Origin: Hyphomicrobium sp. CS1GBMeth3
GTDB taxonomy: Bacteria > Pseudomonadota > Alphaproteobacteria > Rhizobiales > Hyphomicrobiaceae
Length of the DNA stretch: 64,000 bases
Direction: 5' to 3'
Assembly: GCF_900117455.1 (NCBI RefSeq)
Contig: NZ_FPHO01000003.1
Coordinates: 248,001 to 312,000, forward strand
Below, piece by piece: positions 31,107 to 40,429 of the stretch (its first letter is position 1; each line of letters opens with the position of its first letter). Made by a program: the position numbers and the translations under genes. The notes below the pieces were generated by a model, which was given only the letters and a program-made list of their open reading frames with translations, was not told the DNA's origin and made no database searches.

Positions 31107-34100
31107 CTAGGCAGCAGCGCTGCGCCGCTCCGCGACGGGGACGATCGGCTCGCAGGGCACCCCGTGCCAGTGGGTCAACGCCGGCAGCTCCTCGCCCTTC
31201 ATGAGCACGGATAGCGGCCCAAGCACAGACCCGGCCTGCATCTCGGTCCCGTACAGCACGATCGCCATGTTTCCGACCGAGCAGCCGTCGCCGATCCGCA
31301 GGCGATCCGCCTTGAAGATGCGGTCCTCGAACAGATGCGTCTGCACCGTGGCGCCGAGGTTGAGGCACGCCCGGTCGCCGATCTCGACGAGATCGAACTC
31401 CGAGAACAGCGTGGTCTCGATGAAGCACCACTTGCCGACCTTGCAGCCCATCAAACGCAGGCACGTAGCAACCATCGGCGTTCCCATGAGCGGCTGCATG
31501 GCGTTGGCGGCCACGCTCTCGTAGACGCCGTTGACGAGCTCGTTGTGCCACACGAAACGCGACCAGAGCGGTTTCACGACGGCCGTGTGCGTCCCGGTGA
31601 ATGCCTCCTTGACCATCGCACTGAGCACGATGGAGACGAACGCCAGCGCGGCGGCGACGAACGGCATCCCGACGAGTACGCTCCAGGTCGGATACGAGCG
31701 GAATCCCGCGACGAGATACACGACAAAGAGGATCGTGCATCCCACCGTGATCATGCCCGGAAGCACGATACGCAACGCGTCCGTGAAAGCCCGCTCAGTG
31801 CGCGCGAAGAAGCTCGGCTTGAAGATCTGCGTTTCCGCAAAGCAGCACACCTGCTGCGTGTTCGGTAGCGCGAAGCCAGGCGCGCCGAGCCAGCGCGTGC
31901 CGTCGGGAACCACCGGATCGCCGGCCGGCGGCGTCGACGATACGCCGATCAGCACGTCGTCGCCGATCGTATGGCCACCGGTCACCACGGCGCTGTTGCC
32001 GATGAACGTGCGCGAACCGATCTTGACCGCACCGGTCTCAAGCATGCCGTTGTGAATGCGCTCGCCGCCGACGAGGCAGGCGTCGGCGAGGAAGCTATTG
32101 TCGCCGATCTCAAGCACATCGGGGCAAACCTGAGAGACGGTCGAGATCTCGACGCCCTTGCCGATCTTGGCGCCGAACGCCCGCAGCAGTGCCGGAAAGT
32201 AGACGGTCGCGTAGATCGGCATCAGGATGCTCTTGGTGTTCTCGAGCAGATAGGCCGAGAACCAGTGCCGCAGGTACGTGAAGCTGTTGAGCGGCACCGT
32301 GCCGGCCTTGAGCGGCCCTATCAGGCGCTTGAGCAGGATCGCGCCGCGAATGTACGACAGGATCCACACCGGCACGGCGGCAAACGCGGCCGCCACGCCC
32401 CACCACGGACCGCCGAGGTAGAGGCTGCCCAGCACGAGCGCCGCCGCCGGCAGCGTCGCCAGCAGCAGGAAGTAGCCCATCGCGTAGATGAGCATGAGGT
32501 GCATTAGGCCATAGAATGCACGCGAGAGCGTCTGCCCGGTCCTGCGCACGAGCCCGTCACGGGCTGCGCGCTTCGGCTGCGGAACGGCGACGGTGGCCGG
32601 CAGTGCCGGAATACCGCGACGCGCCTCGCCCGCGCCCACCTCGATGCCATCCGGCAGGAGCGACATGTCGTCGAGCCGGGCGCCATCACCCATGCGCGCG
32701 TTCAGGCCGAGCGAGCACTGCATGCCGATGAAGCAGTCCTTGCCGATCGTGACCGGCGCAATAATGAGATAGCCGTCCTCGACGCGATAGCCGAGGATCT
32801 GGGTCTCGACGCCGATGCTGGTGTTGTCGCCGACCGTGACCATGTCGAAAGCGGTGCAGATGTAGGTCGAGATCGCAACGTTACGGCCGACCTTCGCACC
32901 CATGAGCCGCCAATAGAGGCTCATGAGCGGCGTGCCCTTGAACATCTCGGCCCAAGCCAGCGCCTGGAAGCGGTTCGCGATCCACCAGCGCAGGTAGTAG
33001 AAGCTCCAGAGCGGATAGCGACCCGCCTTGTAGCGGCCGACCACGATCCATTTAACGGCAATGCTGGTCAGAAGCAGCAGCGGCCACAGGACGAACCCGA
33101 CCACCGTCGAGAGCGCGGTCGCAACAGTCCAATGCATTTGTCCGTCGATCACAGCCGTGATGACGAGCACCGCATAGGTAAAGGGTGATGCCAGGATGCC
33201 GTAGTAGAGGATGGCGACGAGCGCCTGCACCGTTGCGGTGGTCCACCGCGCGAGCGGGTGCACGCTGTTGAACGCAACCTCGCTCGGTGTCTGCGACTGA
33301 ATGTTGATCTTCTCGCCGCTGTCAGGGCGCTCATCGGCGTCCACGCGCGGCAGCGCCGACCGGCGGATGTGATCGGCGAGCCCGGCGACGGTCCGGTGCT
33401 CATAGACATCGCGCACGGAAAGGAACGTCGCCCCCGTGCACGCGCGCATGCGCGCCACAGCCTGCGCGGCGAGCAGCGAATGCCCACCGAGATCGAGAAA
33501 GAAGTCCGCCTTTACCGAGATTTCGGCCAGCCGGAACGTCTGCTGCCAGGCGTCCACGATCTGCCGCTCGAGCTCGTCCGAGGGCTTCACCACGACGCCA
33601 ACGTCGAGCAACAGCTTTTGCGGCGCCGGCAATGCCTTGCGGTTGATCTTGCCGCTCGGCAACATCGGCAGCTCGCCGACCACGTCGAGGTACTGCGGCA
33701 CCATGTAGGACGGCATACGGCTGCGCATGAGTTCGGCGAGCGCGCTGCGATCAAGCGCCTCCTCGCCGCCCTCGTAAACGACGTAAGCCGCGAGCTCCTT
33801 GAGGCCTTTGGTGTCGACGACGTTGACCGCCGCGGATTTGATGGCCGGGTGCTGAAGAAGAACGGACTCGATCTCGCTGAGCTCGATCCGGAAACCGCGG
33901 ATCTTAATCTGTCCGTCGAGACGGCCGAGGAAGTAGAGTTCGCCGTTCTCGCCGAGCCGGACATGGTCGAACGTCCTGTAAAGGCGGCTACCGGCCTCCG
34001 CATTGAACGGATTGGCAATGAAGCGCTCGGCCGTGAGCTCGGGAAGGTTCATGTAGCCACGGGCGACAGCCGGACCGCCGATGAACAGCTCCCCGCTCTC

Positions 34101-35153
34101 GCCGGGAGCCACCGGCACGAGATCCTCATTGAGAACGTGCGTCGTGTAATCCGGCAACGGCACGCCGATGCTGACAGGCACGCCGGCCCGGCACTCGCTC
34201 CAGGTGGCGACGACAGCCGCCTCCGTCGGGCCATAGGTATTCAGCATCCGCCGGCCCGGAATCGCCCAGCGCGATACGAGCTCGTTCGAGCATGCTTCAC
34301 CGCCGAGAACGAGCGTGCGAACCGTCGGCAGCTCGCGGTCGATCATCGACAGCATGGTGGGAACGGTCGAGAAGTAGGTGATCTCCTTCTCGTTGACGAA
34401 ATCGGCAACGTCGAGCGGCGAGCGCTCGACGTCCTCCGTCGGCACGACAAGCGTGCCGCCGCGCGAGAATGCTCCCCAGATCTCCTCGACCGACGCATCG
34501 AAGGCCGTCGAGAAACCCTGGTAAATGCGGTCGTCCGGCCGGATCCTGTAGACGGACTTGAGGCTGCGCACGAACGCGGCCGCATTGCGATGCTCGATCA
34601 TCACGCCCTTGGGACGCCCGGTCGAGCCCGAGGTGTAGATGACGTAGCTGAGATCGGACGGGTCCGCGGCCCGCGAAAGCTCAGGATTCGCGGCTGGCAA
34701 TCGCGCGATGCGCAGAGCCTCGAGATCGAGCCGCAGGATCGGCGTCGCAATTTCTCCCTCGAGCGCTTCGGCAAGCGGGCGCTCGGAAACGACCACCTTC
34801 GAATTCGAATCCTCGAGGACGGCGCGGATGCGCTCGAGCGGAAACCGGGGATCGATCGGCACATAGCCGGCGCCCGCCTTAAGAATGCCGAGCATGGCGC
34901 CGTAAAGCCGGGGCGACTTCTTGAGATAAAGCGTCACGAGATCGCCCGGCTGCACGCCGCGCGCGATGAGCGCATGGGCGATCTGGTTCGCATAAGCGTC
35001 GAGATCGGCGTAGCTCAGCATCTCGTCGCCGAACTCGACCGCCGTCTTATGCGGCCGCATCGCGACTTGCGCCTCGAAATGCCTATGAAGCAACCGATAC
35101 GACGACGAAACACGCGCGTACCGGATCTGCGACTCCCGACCCGTATTGAGCAT
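31107..35153 (-). CDS. Pls/PosA-type single-module non-ribosomal peptide synthetase
   Basis: About 1348 residues. An adenylation domain (residues about 15-520) has YVIYTSGSTGRPKGVMIEH, NTYGPTEAAV, GELFIGG, GQIKIRGFRIELSEIE and LPSGKINRKALP. A carrier domain follows with DLGGHSLLAAQ. The rest alternates membrane helices with three left-handed beta-helix (hexapeptide) domains (LMGAKVGRNVAIS, AFGAKIGKGVEIS, LMGCKVGKWCFIE). This matches epsilon-poly-L-lysine synthetase (Pls) and PosA relatives, which make amino-acid homopolymers without a thioesterase. Its substrate cannot be read here. The A7 motif is YRTFDHVR rather than YRTGDLVR. ATG at 35153 is chosen; GTG at 35180 is possible, and neither has a clear ribosome binding site. 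Confidence 0.88.
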   Translation of the reverse strand: MLNTGRESQIRYARVSSSYRLLHRHFEAQVAMRPHKTAVEFGDEMLSYADLDAYANQIAHALIARGVQPGDLVTLYLKKSPRLYGAMLGILKAGAGYVPIDPRFPLERIRAVLEDSNSKVVVSERPLAEALEGEIATPILRLDLEALRIARLPAANPELSRAADPSDLSYVIYTSGSTGRPKGVMIEHRNAAAFVRSLKSVYRIRPDDRIYQGFSTAFDASVEEIWGAFSRGGTLVVPTEDVERSPLDVADFVNEKEITYFSTVPTMLSMIDRELPTVRTLVLGGEACSNELVSRWAIPGRRMLNTYGPTEAAVVATWSECRAGVPVSIGVPLPDYTTHVLNEDLVPVAPGESGELFIGGPAVARGYMNLPELTAERFIANPFNAEAGSRLYRTFDHVRLGENGELYFLGRLDGQIKIRGFRIELSEIESVLLQHPAIKSAAVNVVDTKGLKELAAYVVYEGGEEALDRSALAELMRSRMPSYMVPQYLDVVGELPMLPSGKINRKALPAPQKLLLDVGVVVKPSDELERQIVDAWQQTFRLAEISVKADFFLDLGGHSLLAAQAVARMRACTGATFLSVRDVYEHRTVAGLADHIRRSALPRVDADERPDSGEKINIQSQTPSEVAFNSVHPLARWTTATVQALVAILYYGILASPFTYAVLVITAVIDGQMHWTVATALSTVVGFVLWPLLLLTSIAVKWIVVGRYKAGRYPLWSFYYLRWWIANRFQALAWAEMFKGTPLMSLYWRLMGAKVGRNVAISTYICTAFDMVTVGDNTSIGVETQILGYRVEDGYLIIAPVTIGKDCFIGMQCSLGLNARMGDGARLDDMSLLPDGIEVGAGEARRGIPALPATVAVPQPKRAARDGLVRRTGQTLSRAFYGLMHLMLIYAMGYFLLLATLPAAALVLGSLYLGGPWWGVAAAFAAVPVWILSYIRGAILLKRLIGPLKAGTVPLNSFTYLRHWFSAYLLENTKSILMPIYATVYFPALLRAFGAKIGKGVEISTVSQVCPDVLEIGDNSFLADACLVGGERIHNGMLETGAVKIGSRTFIGNSAVVTGGHTIGDDVLIGVSSTPPAGDPVVPDGTRWLGAPGFALPNTQQVCCFAETQIFKPSFFARTERAFTDALRIVLPGMITVGCTILFVVYLVAGFRSYPTWSVLVGMPFVAAALAFVSIVLSAMVKEAFTGTHTAVVKPLWSRFVWHNELVNGVYESVAANAMQPLMGTPMVATCLRLMGCKVGKWCFIETTLFSEFDLVEIGDRACLNLGATVQTHLFEDRIFKADRLRIGDGCSVGNMAIVLYGTEMQAGSVLGPLSVLMKGEELPALTHWHGVPCEPIVPVAERRSAAA

Positions 35154-35180
35154 TTGGCTTTGCCACGTTGGGCGAGGCAC

Positions 35181-35729
35181 AACCGGGCCGTTGCCGCTGT
35201 CGGCACGACAGCAGCTGTTAACGGCTTCGATTGATTGGGATCGGCTAGGTTAAGCACGGCGGTCCGGGTCTCCCGGACGCATGCGCAAACTCAGACGGCC
35301 ACGACCTCGGCTTCTCGATTTCTAGTTTCGAGAGACCTTGAGCAAAGCCGGTGCCACGGGGTCTGACGGTTTTCTGGCACGACTGCCCGGAGCCACGGGC
35401 CGCACAGATTTTCATCTTATTTCAAGCGCTTATGGACCTATCCCAGATCGGCCAAAGGCCTTTCGGCCAGCGCGCGCGGACGCGATCGCAGGGGCGCGGT
35501 GTGTGTCAGCTGTCTTAGAGTGAAACGCCGGAGAGCGACTGCGTGCGGGATTGGGGCGCGGGACAACCCCCACCGGGAAACACCTGAGCCAATGCCCGCC
35601 GTATTAAGCTTAATTATTATCCTTCACGAACTGTGACGCGAGTGTCCTGTTTTCGCACAGCCCGGCGCGTTTAATGCTCCCGCGGCCCGCCGCAACTGAA
35701 CCTCGGTTTAGGATGGGACAAGAAACAAC
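35181..35729. other. intergenic region without a supported gene
   Basis: About 550 bp between divergent genes. It holds a short inverted repeat TCTCGA/TCGAGA (35313-35333) and small frames without family similarity. It should contain promoters for both the NRPS and the M23-like gene. Confidence 0.5.
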
Positions 35730-36479
35730 GTGCTGAGCAAATCCCTCATCTGCAAATTGGTCGTGCTCTGCAGCTTCGCCTTCTGCGGAGGCCTGCTCGC
35801 TCACAGCGTCGATGAGTCCGAAATGATGAAGAAGGGCTACGACATTCGAAAGAGCCGGCTCATGCCGGTGTACCCGCAGGACTACGCTTGCTCGCCGCTC
35901 AATTCGCTCTACGCAAGCTGGACCGACGTTGACGGATCGCGCCGTGACCAGGTCCATTCGGGCGTCGACGGCGGACGCCTGGGAGAGCGCGTGCTGGCGC
36001 CGGGCTCCGGCGTGGTGAAAGCGGTCTGGCTCGCAAACTGGGGGTGGGGCGAAGAAGGCGCGCTCTTGCTCGAGCACACGGCCTCTGAGCTCAATATGGA
36101 CGACGGCGCACCGCTCTATTACAGCGCCTACGACCACCTGAAGTACGATGACATCAAGCATTTCAAGGTCGGCCAGAAGGTTGCACGCGGCGAGCCGCTA
36201 GCGCGCGTCTATCGGCCGGGCGGACATTCCATCTATCTGCCAGAGGTGCATTGGGAGGTCTGGGAGGTGCAGGCAGACGAGATGACCTGGATCACCAACC
36301 GCCATGGCGGTCGCGAATGGCGCAACCCGCACGCCCGCCTGATCGACCCGCTCTACATGCTTGGGGTGCATAATCCGCCGCTTGACGGGCGCTCGGTTCG
36401 CATCATGCCGTTCGAGCCCGAAAAGGATTATTCGGCCTTCAGCGGCTTCACTTACATCTTCGACTGCCGCAAGCGTTAA
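35730..36479 (+). CDS. exported M23 (LytM)-like peptidase family protein
   Basis: A 249-residue secreted protein. The GTG start at 35730 is followed by a signal sequence (KLVVLCSFAFCGGLLAHS). The LytM fold is visible in HSGVDGGRLGERVLAPGSGVV (the H-x3-D metal motif), LLLEHTA, FKVGQKVARGEPLARV and LPEVHWEVW. The second motif is HWE rather than the usual HxH, so one zinc ligand may be lost and the protein could be a non-catalytic regulator of cell-wall hydrolysis. Confidence 0.7.
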   Translation: MLSKSLICKLVVLCSFAFCGGLLAHSVDESEMMKKGYDIRKSRLMPVYPQDYACSPLNSLYASWTDVDGSRRDQVHSGVDGGRLGERVLAPGSGVVKAVWLANWGWGEEGALLLEHTASELNMDDGAPLYYSAYDHLKYDDIKHFKVGQKVARGEPLARVYRPGGHSIYLPEVHWEVWEVQADEMTWITNRHGGREWRNPHARLIDPLYMLGVHNPPLDGRSVRIMPFEPEKDYSAFSGFTYIFDCRKR

Positions 36480-36589
36480 GCCTTCCGCAACAATCCCTAG
36501 GTGTCGCCGGGACGCCATGCGAGAGCTGGCATTCCGCTTGCTGCTTCCGCTCCACAGTCCTGGCAACGCTTCATGGATAGGAGCTGAAG

Positions 36590-37126
36590 ATGCGTTTTGC
36601 GAATGTTGCGACACTTCTCACGTACGCGCGCGCTCCCGCCATCGCCGCCGTCGCGGCGCTGGCGGCCCACGCCACCCCGGCCCTCGCCGAGGGCTGCACG
36701 ACCCCGGCGGGCACCAACGTCGGCACCGTATGGTGGTCCGAGCTTCTGAGCACGAACCCGGAGCGCACGCGGGCGTTCTATGCCGGCGTCGCCGGCTGGA
36801 CCCCGAAAGTCGTCTCGGCCGAGGACACGAGCCGTACACCCAACGAAGGGGAAGCGGAGTACACGATGTTCACGAATGGCGTGACCGAGGTCGCCGGCTC
36901 GACGCCGCTCGAGACCAGCGATACACGCGACACCCGTCCGCAGTGGATGACGTATATTCAGGTCACCGACGTCGACCACGCCGTGTTCGAGGCTCTGAAG
37001 AACGGCGGGCGAATTCTTAAAGCACCGTTTGAGCAGACCAGCGTGGGACGGATGGCGATCGTGGCCGACCCGGACGGCATACCGGTCGGGCTTGTCACAC
37101 CAACTTCCAGGGCGCCGGCCCATTAA
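36590..37126 (+). CDS. exported VOC (glyoxalase/bleomycin-resistance fold) protein
   Basis: A 178-residue protein with a signal peptide (residues 1-33, ending PALAEG) and one or two VOC modules: GTVWWSELLSTNPERTRAFYAGVAGW and MTYIQVTDVDHAVFEALKNGGRIL, then GRMAIVADPDGIPVGLV. Most VOC proteins are cytoplasmic, so the export signal is of note. The ATG at 36590 follows GGAGCTGAAG. Confidence 0.82.
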   Translation: MRFANVATLLTYARAPAIAAVAALAAHATPALAEGCTTPAGTNVGTVWWSELLSTNPERTRAFYAGVAGWTPKVVSAEDTSRTPNEGEAEYTMFTNGVTEVAGSTPLETSDTRDTRPQWMTYIQVTDVDHAVFEALKNGGRILKAPFEQTSVGRMAIVADPDGIPVGLVTPTSRAPAH

Positions 37127-37409
37127 TCGGTGGTCCTAACATTCAACACTTTGCCGATGTGGCGCAGTCCTTGAACTCGCTCAAGCTGCGCCACGCTGGC
37201 TGCCAAAAAGTTGCATGGCCAAAGTTCAGTGGGGGATTGCGGGGACAAACCCGTGTCTTTGGCGCCATCATCCGCCTACAAACGACAAGACGTCCTAACT
37301 TACGCTCGACAAAATCGCGTGAATCACCCGTTTGTTGAGCGAACTGACTTCCGTGGGATTTCTGTAGCTTGCGTCCTTCCCGCGCCGCAATGCTTAGGGG
37401 GAATTCCCA

Positions 37410-38831
37410 ATGAAAAAACGCGTAGTTACGTCGACCGTGGGCGGCCTTGCGTTGGCACTCATGAGTAGCGTGGCGCATGCGGACGGAATGCCGTCGCTTA
37501 AGGACACGGTCGTCGAGCCCGCGGCTCCGACTTGGTCCGGCATGTACTTCGGCGGCAGCGTGGGCTACGGCTGGAACGAGTCGAAGAACCGCTATCGTGA
37601 CTCCACGGGCACCCGACAGGTGAACGACGAAGACGCAGATGGCGGCTTAGTTTCGCTCGTCTGGGGCTACGATTGCCAGTGGGATCGGTTCGTCTTCGGC
37701 GGCTTCGTTGATGTCGACTGGTCCGACATTAGCCGCGGCAGCGTTGGCGACGGCCTGACGATCGATCGTTCGTTCTCCATCGGAGCCCGCATCGGCGCAC
37801 TGGTGACGCCCAACACACTGGCCTTCGTTACCGCTGGCTACACCCGCGCCCACTTCGACAACGATGGCTGGTGGACGATCCCGGACGACACAACCCCCGG
37901 CACTACCATCCCGGGCCGGTCGGGCGCCTACTTCAACGGTTACTTCATTGGCGGCGGTCTCGAGACGCGCTTGAGCGGCAACTTCTTTCTACGCGGCGAA
38001 GTTCGCTACGCTGACTTCAGCTCAGAGATCTCAAACGCCGGTACCGCTGGCGACGGTGTAACGACCTACGTCGACAAGGAAGATCCCTACATCGTCACCA
38101 CGCGTCTCGGCCTGATCTACAAGCTCGGCGGCCGCGAGCCGTGGCACGGCACGAGCGACGGCAAGTACAAGGTGATCAGCTACACGGGCGTCGACGTCGC
38201 CAAGGACATCTGGACCATCTACTCTGGTAACCTGTTCGCGCTCAACGGCGACTTCGAGCGCAACGGCTTCCTGTTCCGCACCTTCGGCTTCTACTCCGAT
38301 TATGACCTGGATGCCGGAACCTTCGAGGCCAACGCAAAGGATCGCTCCCTCGATGCGATGCTCGGCTACCTCTATTACTTCGGCCAGTTCAGCGCCGCGG
38401 CCTATGTCGGTATGGAGGTCCGCGACATCGACCTCTCGCCCGAGGCTCAGACCGTCGACGAGACCGAAACCGGCTTCAAGGTCGCTTTCGAGCTCGAGAC
38501 AGTCGACAGCGCCCCCTACTACCTCGGCTTCGACACCAGCTACTCGACGGCTTTCGACACCTACTTCGCCCTGCTGCGCGTCGGCTTCAACCGCGACGGC
38601 TGGAAGTATGGTCCTGAGAGCGAGGTCTGGAGCGAGGATGGCGACACGACTTGGCGTCTCGGTGCATTCCTCAAGCTTCCTGTCAACATCCTGCCGAACC
38701 TGCCGACCGAGCTGACGCTCAGCGGCGGCCATCAGTGGGTGGATGACGACGGCGATTCTGACAGTTTCCTCGCTGGAGCACACGGTGGCGAGGGCGCCTA
38801 TTTCAACTCGATGATCAAGATCGTCTACTGA
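37410..38831 (+). CDS. outer-membrane protein with two beta-barrel domains (Omp25/31-like plus BcsS-like)
   Basis: 473 residues with a signal peptide (1-24, ending AHADG). Residues about 38-245 look like an Omp25/Omp31-type barrel (WSGMYFGGSVGYGWNES, FVFGGFVDVDWSDI, AFVTAGYTRAHF, TTRLGLIYKLGG). Residues about 265-473 form a second strand-rich unit (YSGNLFALNGDFERNGFLFR, GYLYYFGQFSAAAYVGMEVRD, LGFDTSYSTAFDTYFALLRV, LTLSGGHQWVDDDG) resembling BcsS-type proteins; the last residues are MIKIVY. A strong terminator follows. Confidence 0.78.
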   Translation: MKKRVVTSTVGGLALALMSSVAHADGMPSLKDTVVEPAAPTWSGMYFGGSVGYGWNESKNRYRDSTGTRQVNDEDADGGLVSLVWGYDCQWDRFVFGGFVDVDWSDISRGSVGDGLTIDRSFSIGARIGALVTPNTLAFVTAGYTRAHFDNDGWWTIPDDTTPGTTIPGRSGAYFNGYFIGGGLETRLSGNFFLRGEVRYADFSSEISNAGTAGDGVTTYVDKEDPYIVTTRLGLIYKLGGREPWHGTSDGKYKVISYTGVDVAKDIWTIYSGNLFALNGDFERNGFLFRTFGFYSDYDLDAGTFEANAKDRSLDAMLGYLYYFGQFSAAAYVGMEVRDIDLSPEAQTVDETETGFKVAFELETVDSAPYYLGFDTSYSTAFDTYFALLRVGFNRDGWKYGPESEVWSEDGDTTWRLGAFLKLPVNILPNLPTELTLSGGHQWVDDDGDSDSFLAGAHGGEGAYFNSMIKIVY

Positions 38832-38855
38832 CGGACGTCAAACGATTGGACTTGG

Positions 38856-38890
38856 AAACAGCGCACCTTCGGTGCGCTGTTTTCGTTTTT
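38856..38890 (+). terminator. Rho-independent terminator of the double-barrel gene
   Basis: A perfect 12-bp stem (38856-38867 with 38871-38882) around TTC, followed by TCGTTTTT. It lies 25 bp beyond the stop codon. Confidence 0.9.
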
Positions 38891-38973
38891 GCGAAAGCCC
38901 GACCATCGCGCAACTTTGCTCACCCGACATCGGCGCCTCTACACTGCATAGCCAGAGCGAACTGGAGAGAAGC

Positions 38974-39441
38974 ATGAGACCGCAAGCCGCCCGCGCCGCA
39001 TTGCTGATGCTTGCGCTTCCCCTAACGGTAGGGCTGGCCAGCGCGCAAGATGATCGCATCGCTTCAGCACGCACTGCGACCAAAGCCTTGGCTGAAGCCC
39101 TGCAAGTGCAGCTCGGCGCAGCCATCAAAGCCGGCGGGCTCGCGTCTGCCGTGACTGCCTGCAATGGCCTCGCCCCTGCCGTCACCAAGGAAGCAATCGA
39201 GAAAAGCGGCCTTACCGTGCGACGCATGGCTCTCAAGGTTCGCAACCCCGCCAATGCGCCGGACGCTTTCGAGCGCAAGATCCTGGAGCGCTTCCGCGAC
39301 GCCACCGCGGGAGGCGCTGATCCCACCACGCTGGAACACGCCGAGACCGTCACCGAGAACGGCCACACAGCCTTCCGCTACATGAAGGCCATCCCGACGG
39401 CGGCAACGCCCTGCCTAGGCTGCCACGGCTCGGATGTTTAG
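38974..39441 (+). CDS. exported Tll0287-like (DUF3365) haem-domain protein, cut by in-frame TAG
   Basis: 155 residues from the ATG at 38974 (GGAGAG upstream). A signal peptide (1-25) is followed by the DUF3365/Tll0287-like region (AVTACNGLAPAVTKEAIEKSGLTVRRMALKVRNPANAPDAFE) and a haem motif CLGCHG near the end. The TAG at 39439-39441 stops translation right after GSDV, where the family normally continues. The next 35 codons in the same frame encode the expected tail, so the gene is probably a recent nonsense mutant, or a sequencing error is present. Confidence 0.75.
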   Translation: MRPQAARAALLMLALPLTVGLASAQDDRIASARTATKALAEALQVQLGAAIKAGGLASAVTACNGLAPAVTKEAIEKSGLTVRRMALKVRNPANAPDAFERKILERFRDATAGGADPTTLEHAETVTENGHTAFRYMKAIPTAATPCLGCHGSDV

Positions 39442-39549
39442 CCAGAGGTCAAGCGGGAGATCCTGCGGCTCTACCCTGACGACCCAGCCACGGGCTTCAG
39501 CGCCGGCGAGCTACGAGGCGCATTCTCGACGATTGAGCCACTGCCGTAG
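39442..39549 (+). pseudogene. detached C-terminal tail of the Tll0287-like gene
   Basis: Directly after the TAG, the same frame reads PEVKREILRLYPDDP, then ATGFSAGELRGAFS, and ends in TAG at 39547-39549. This matches the C-terminus usual for the family (an APEV-type turn, LYP-D-ATGF-GELRGAFS). The segment has no start of its own. Confidence 0.65.
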
Positions 39550-39564
39550 CACGACGCAAGGCGA

Positions 39565-40404
39565 TCATAGCCCTTTGTGCCGCGTCCCACCCTTGAACAC
39601 CGCTTCGTCCGTATCAACCGCCACGACGTCGAAATCGCCATCGCCGGAATTGCCGTACGTGAAGCGGAAATGCGGATCCGCCGAGATCGAGATGCTGAGC
39701 TCGGTGCGGAACACGAGATCGCTGCCGCGCGTCACGGTCACGTCCCGGACGAAGCGGGCCGGCGTGTAAGCGCGCGTGACCGGATCCATCTGCAGCCCGT
39801 TGATGTTGGGGTGACGGATCATGACCTGAGCTTCCCGGAGCGGCGTTGCCGGGAGCGCGGGCTCGAAGCTGCGCGCGACGATCTTGCCAAGGTTTGCGCT
39901 CGTTCCATCGATGTCCTTGGGCGCCGGAGCCGAGCAGCCACCCGACGCTTTCACGAACGTCGACGCCATGTGCAGCTGACCGTCCGCGGTCTCGACGATA
40001 GCGCGAACATAGGAATAGGTATCGATGCGCACGCGCGTCGAGAAGCGGCGCTCGCCACCGCCCTCGCCTGCAGCCGGGCCGAACGTCAGCGAGACGGCGA
40101 CTGGCGCCGGGTTCTGGTCGATGATCAGCGTCAGAGACTTGAGCGCTCCCTTGACGTCGGGAGGCACCCGCACCGTGACCGGCACTAGCGCCGCATCCTC
40201 CGCCCGATCCGGCGCTTCGATCAGCACTACGCCGTCGTTCTCGGCAATCGCGCGGTCCGCGAAGACCTCGGCGCGCAGGGACGTCCACAGATCCTGCTCG
40301 GCCGCGGCCTCTGCCGGGATGCTCCAGGCACCAAGGCACACGACGGCGACGCTCGCCCATGCGCTCCATCTTCCAGCCCACGTGTCGCGGATCAGTGCGC
40401 CCAT
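39565..40404 (-). CDS. quinoprotein dehydrogenase-associated SoxYZ-like carrier
   Basis: A 279-residue exported fusion of SoxY-like and SoxZ-like parts. The signal peptide (about 12-37) is followed by the SoxY-like region with the carrier cysteine in KASGGCSAPAP, and a SoxZ-like region (VMIRHPNINGLQMDPVTRAYTPARFV, ISADPHFRFTY). In known genomes this family travels with PQQ-dependent dehydrogenases and a metallo-hydrolase. The ATG at 40404 follows AGGAGG. It lies 25 bp downstream of the metallohydrolase gene, so the two form an operon. Confidence 0.88.
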   Translation of the reverse strand: MGALIRDTWAGRWSAWASVAVVCLGAWSIPAEAAAEQDLWTSLRAEVFADRAIAENDGVVLIEAPDRAEDAALVPVTVRVPPDVKGALKSLTLIIDQNPAPVAVSLTFGPAAGEGGGERRFSTRVRIDTYSYVRAIVETADGQLHMASTFVKASGGCSAPAPKDIDGTSANLGKIVARSFEPALPATPLREAQVMIRHPNINGLQMDPVTRAYTPARFVRDVTVTRGSDLVFRTELSISISADPHFRFTYGNSGDGDFDVVAVDTDEAVFKGGTRHKGL

Positions 40405-40429
40405 CGGTCGTCCTCCTGGCAGTTCTTTG

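Noticed and set aside
33258..35234. A 658-codon plus-strand frame
   Set aside because: It is antisense to the NRPS gene and has no recognisable domain.
39439..39441. TAG read as pyrrolysine
   Set aside because: No pyl genes are seen and the position is not a known pyrrolysine site; nonsense mutation is simpler.
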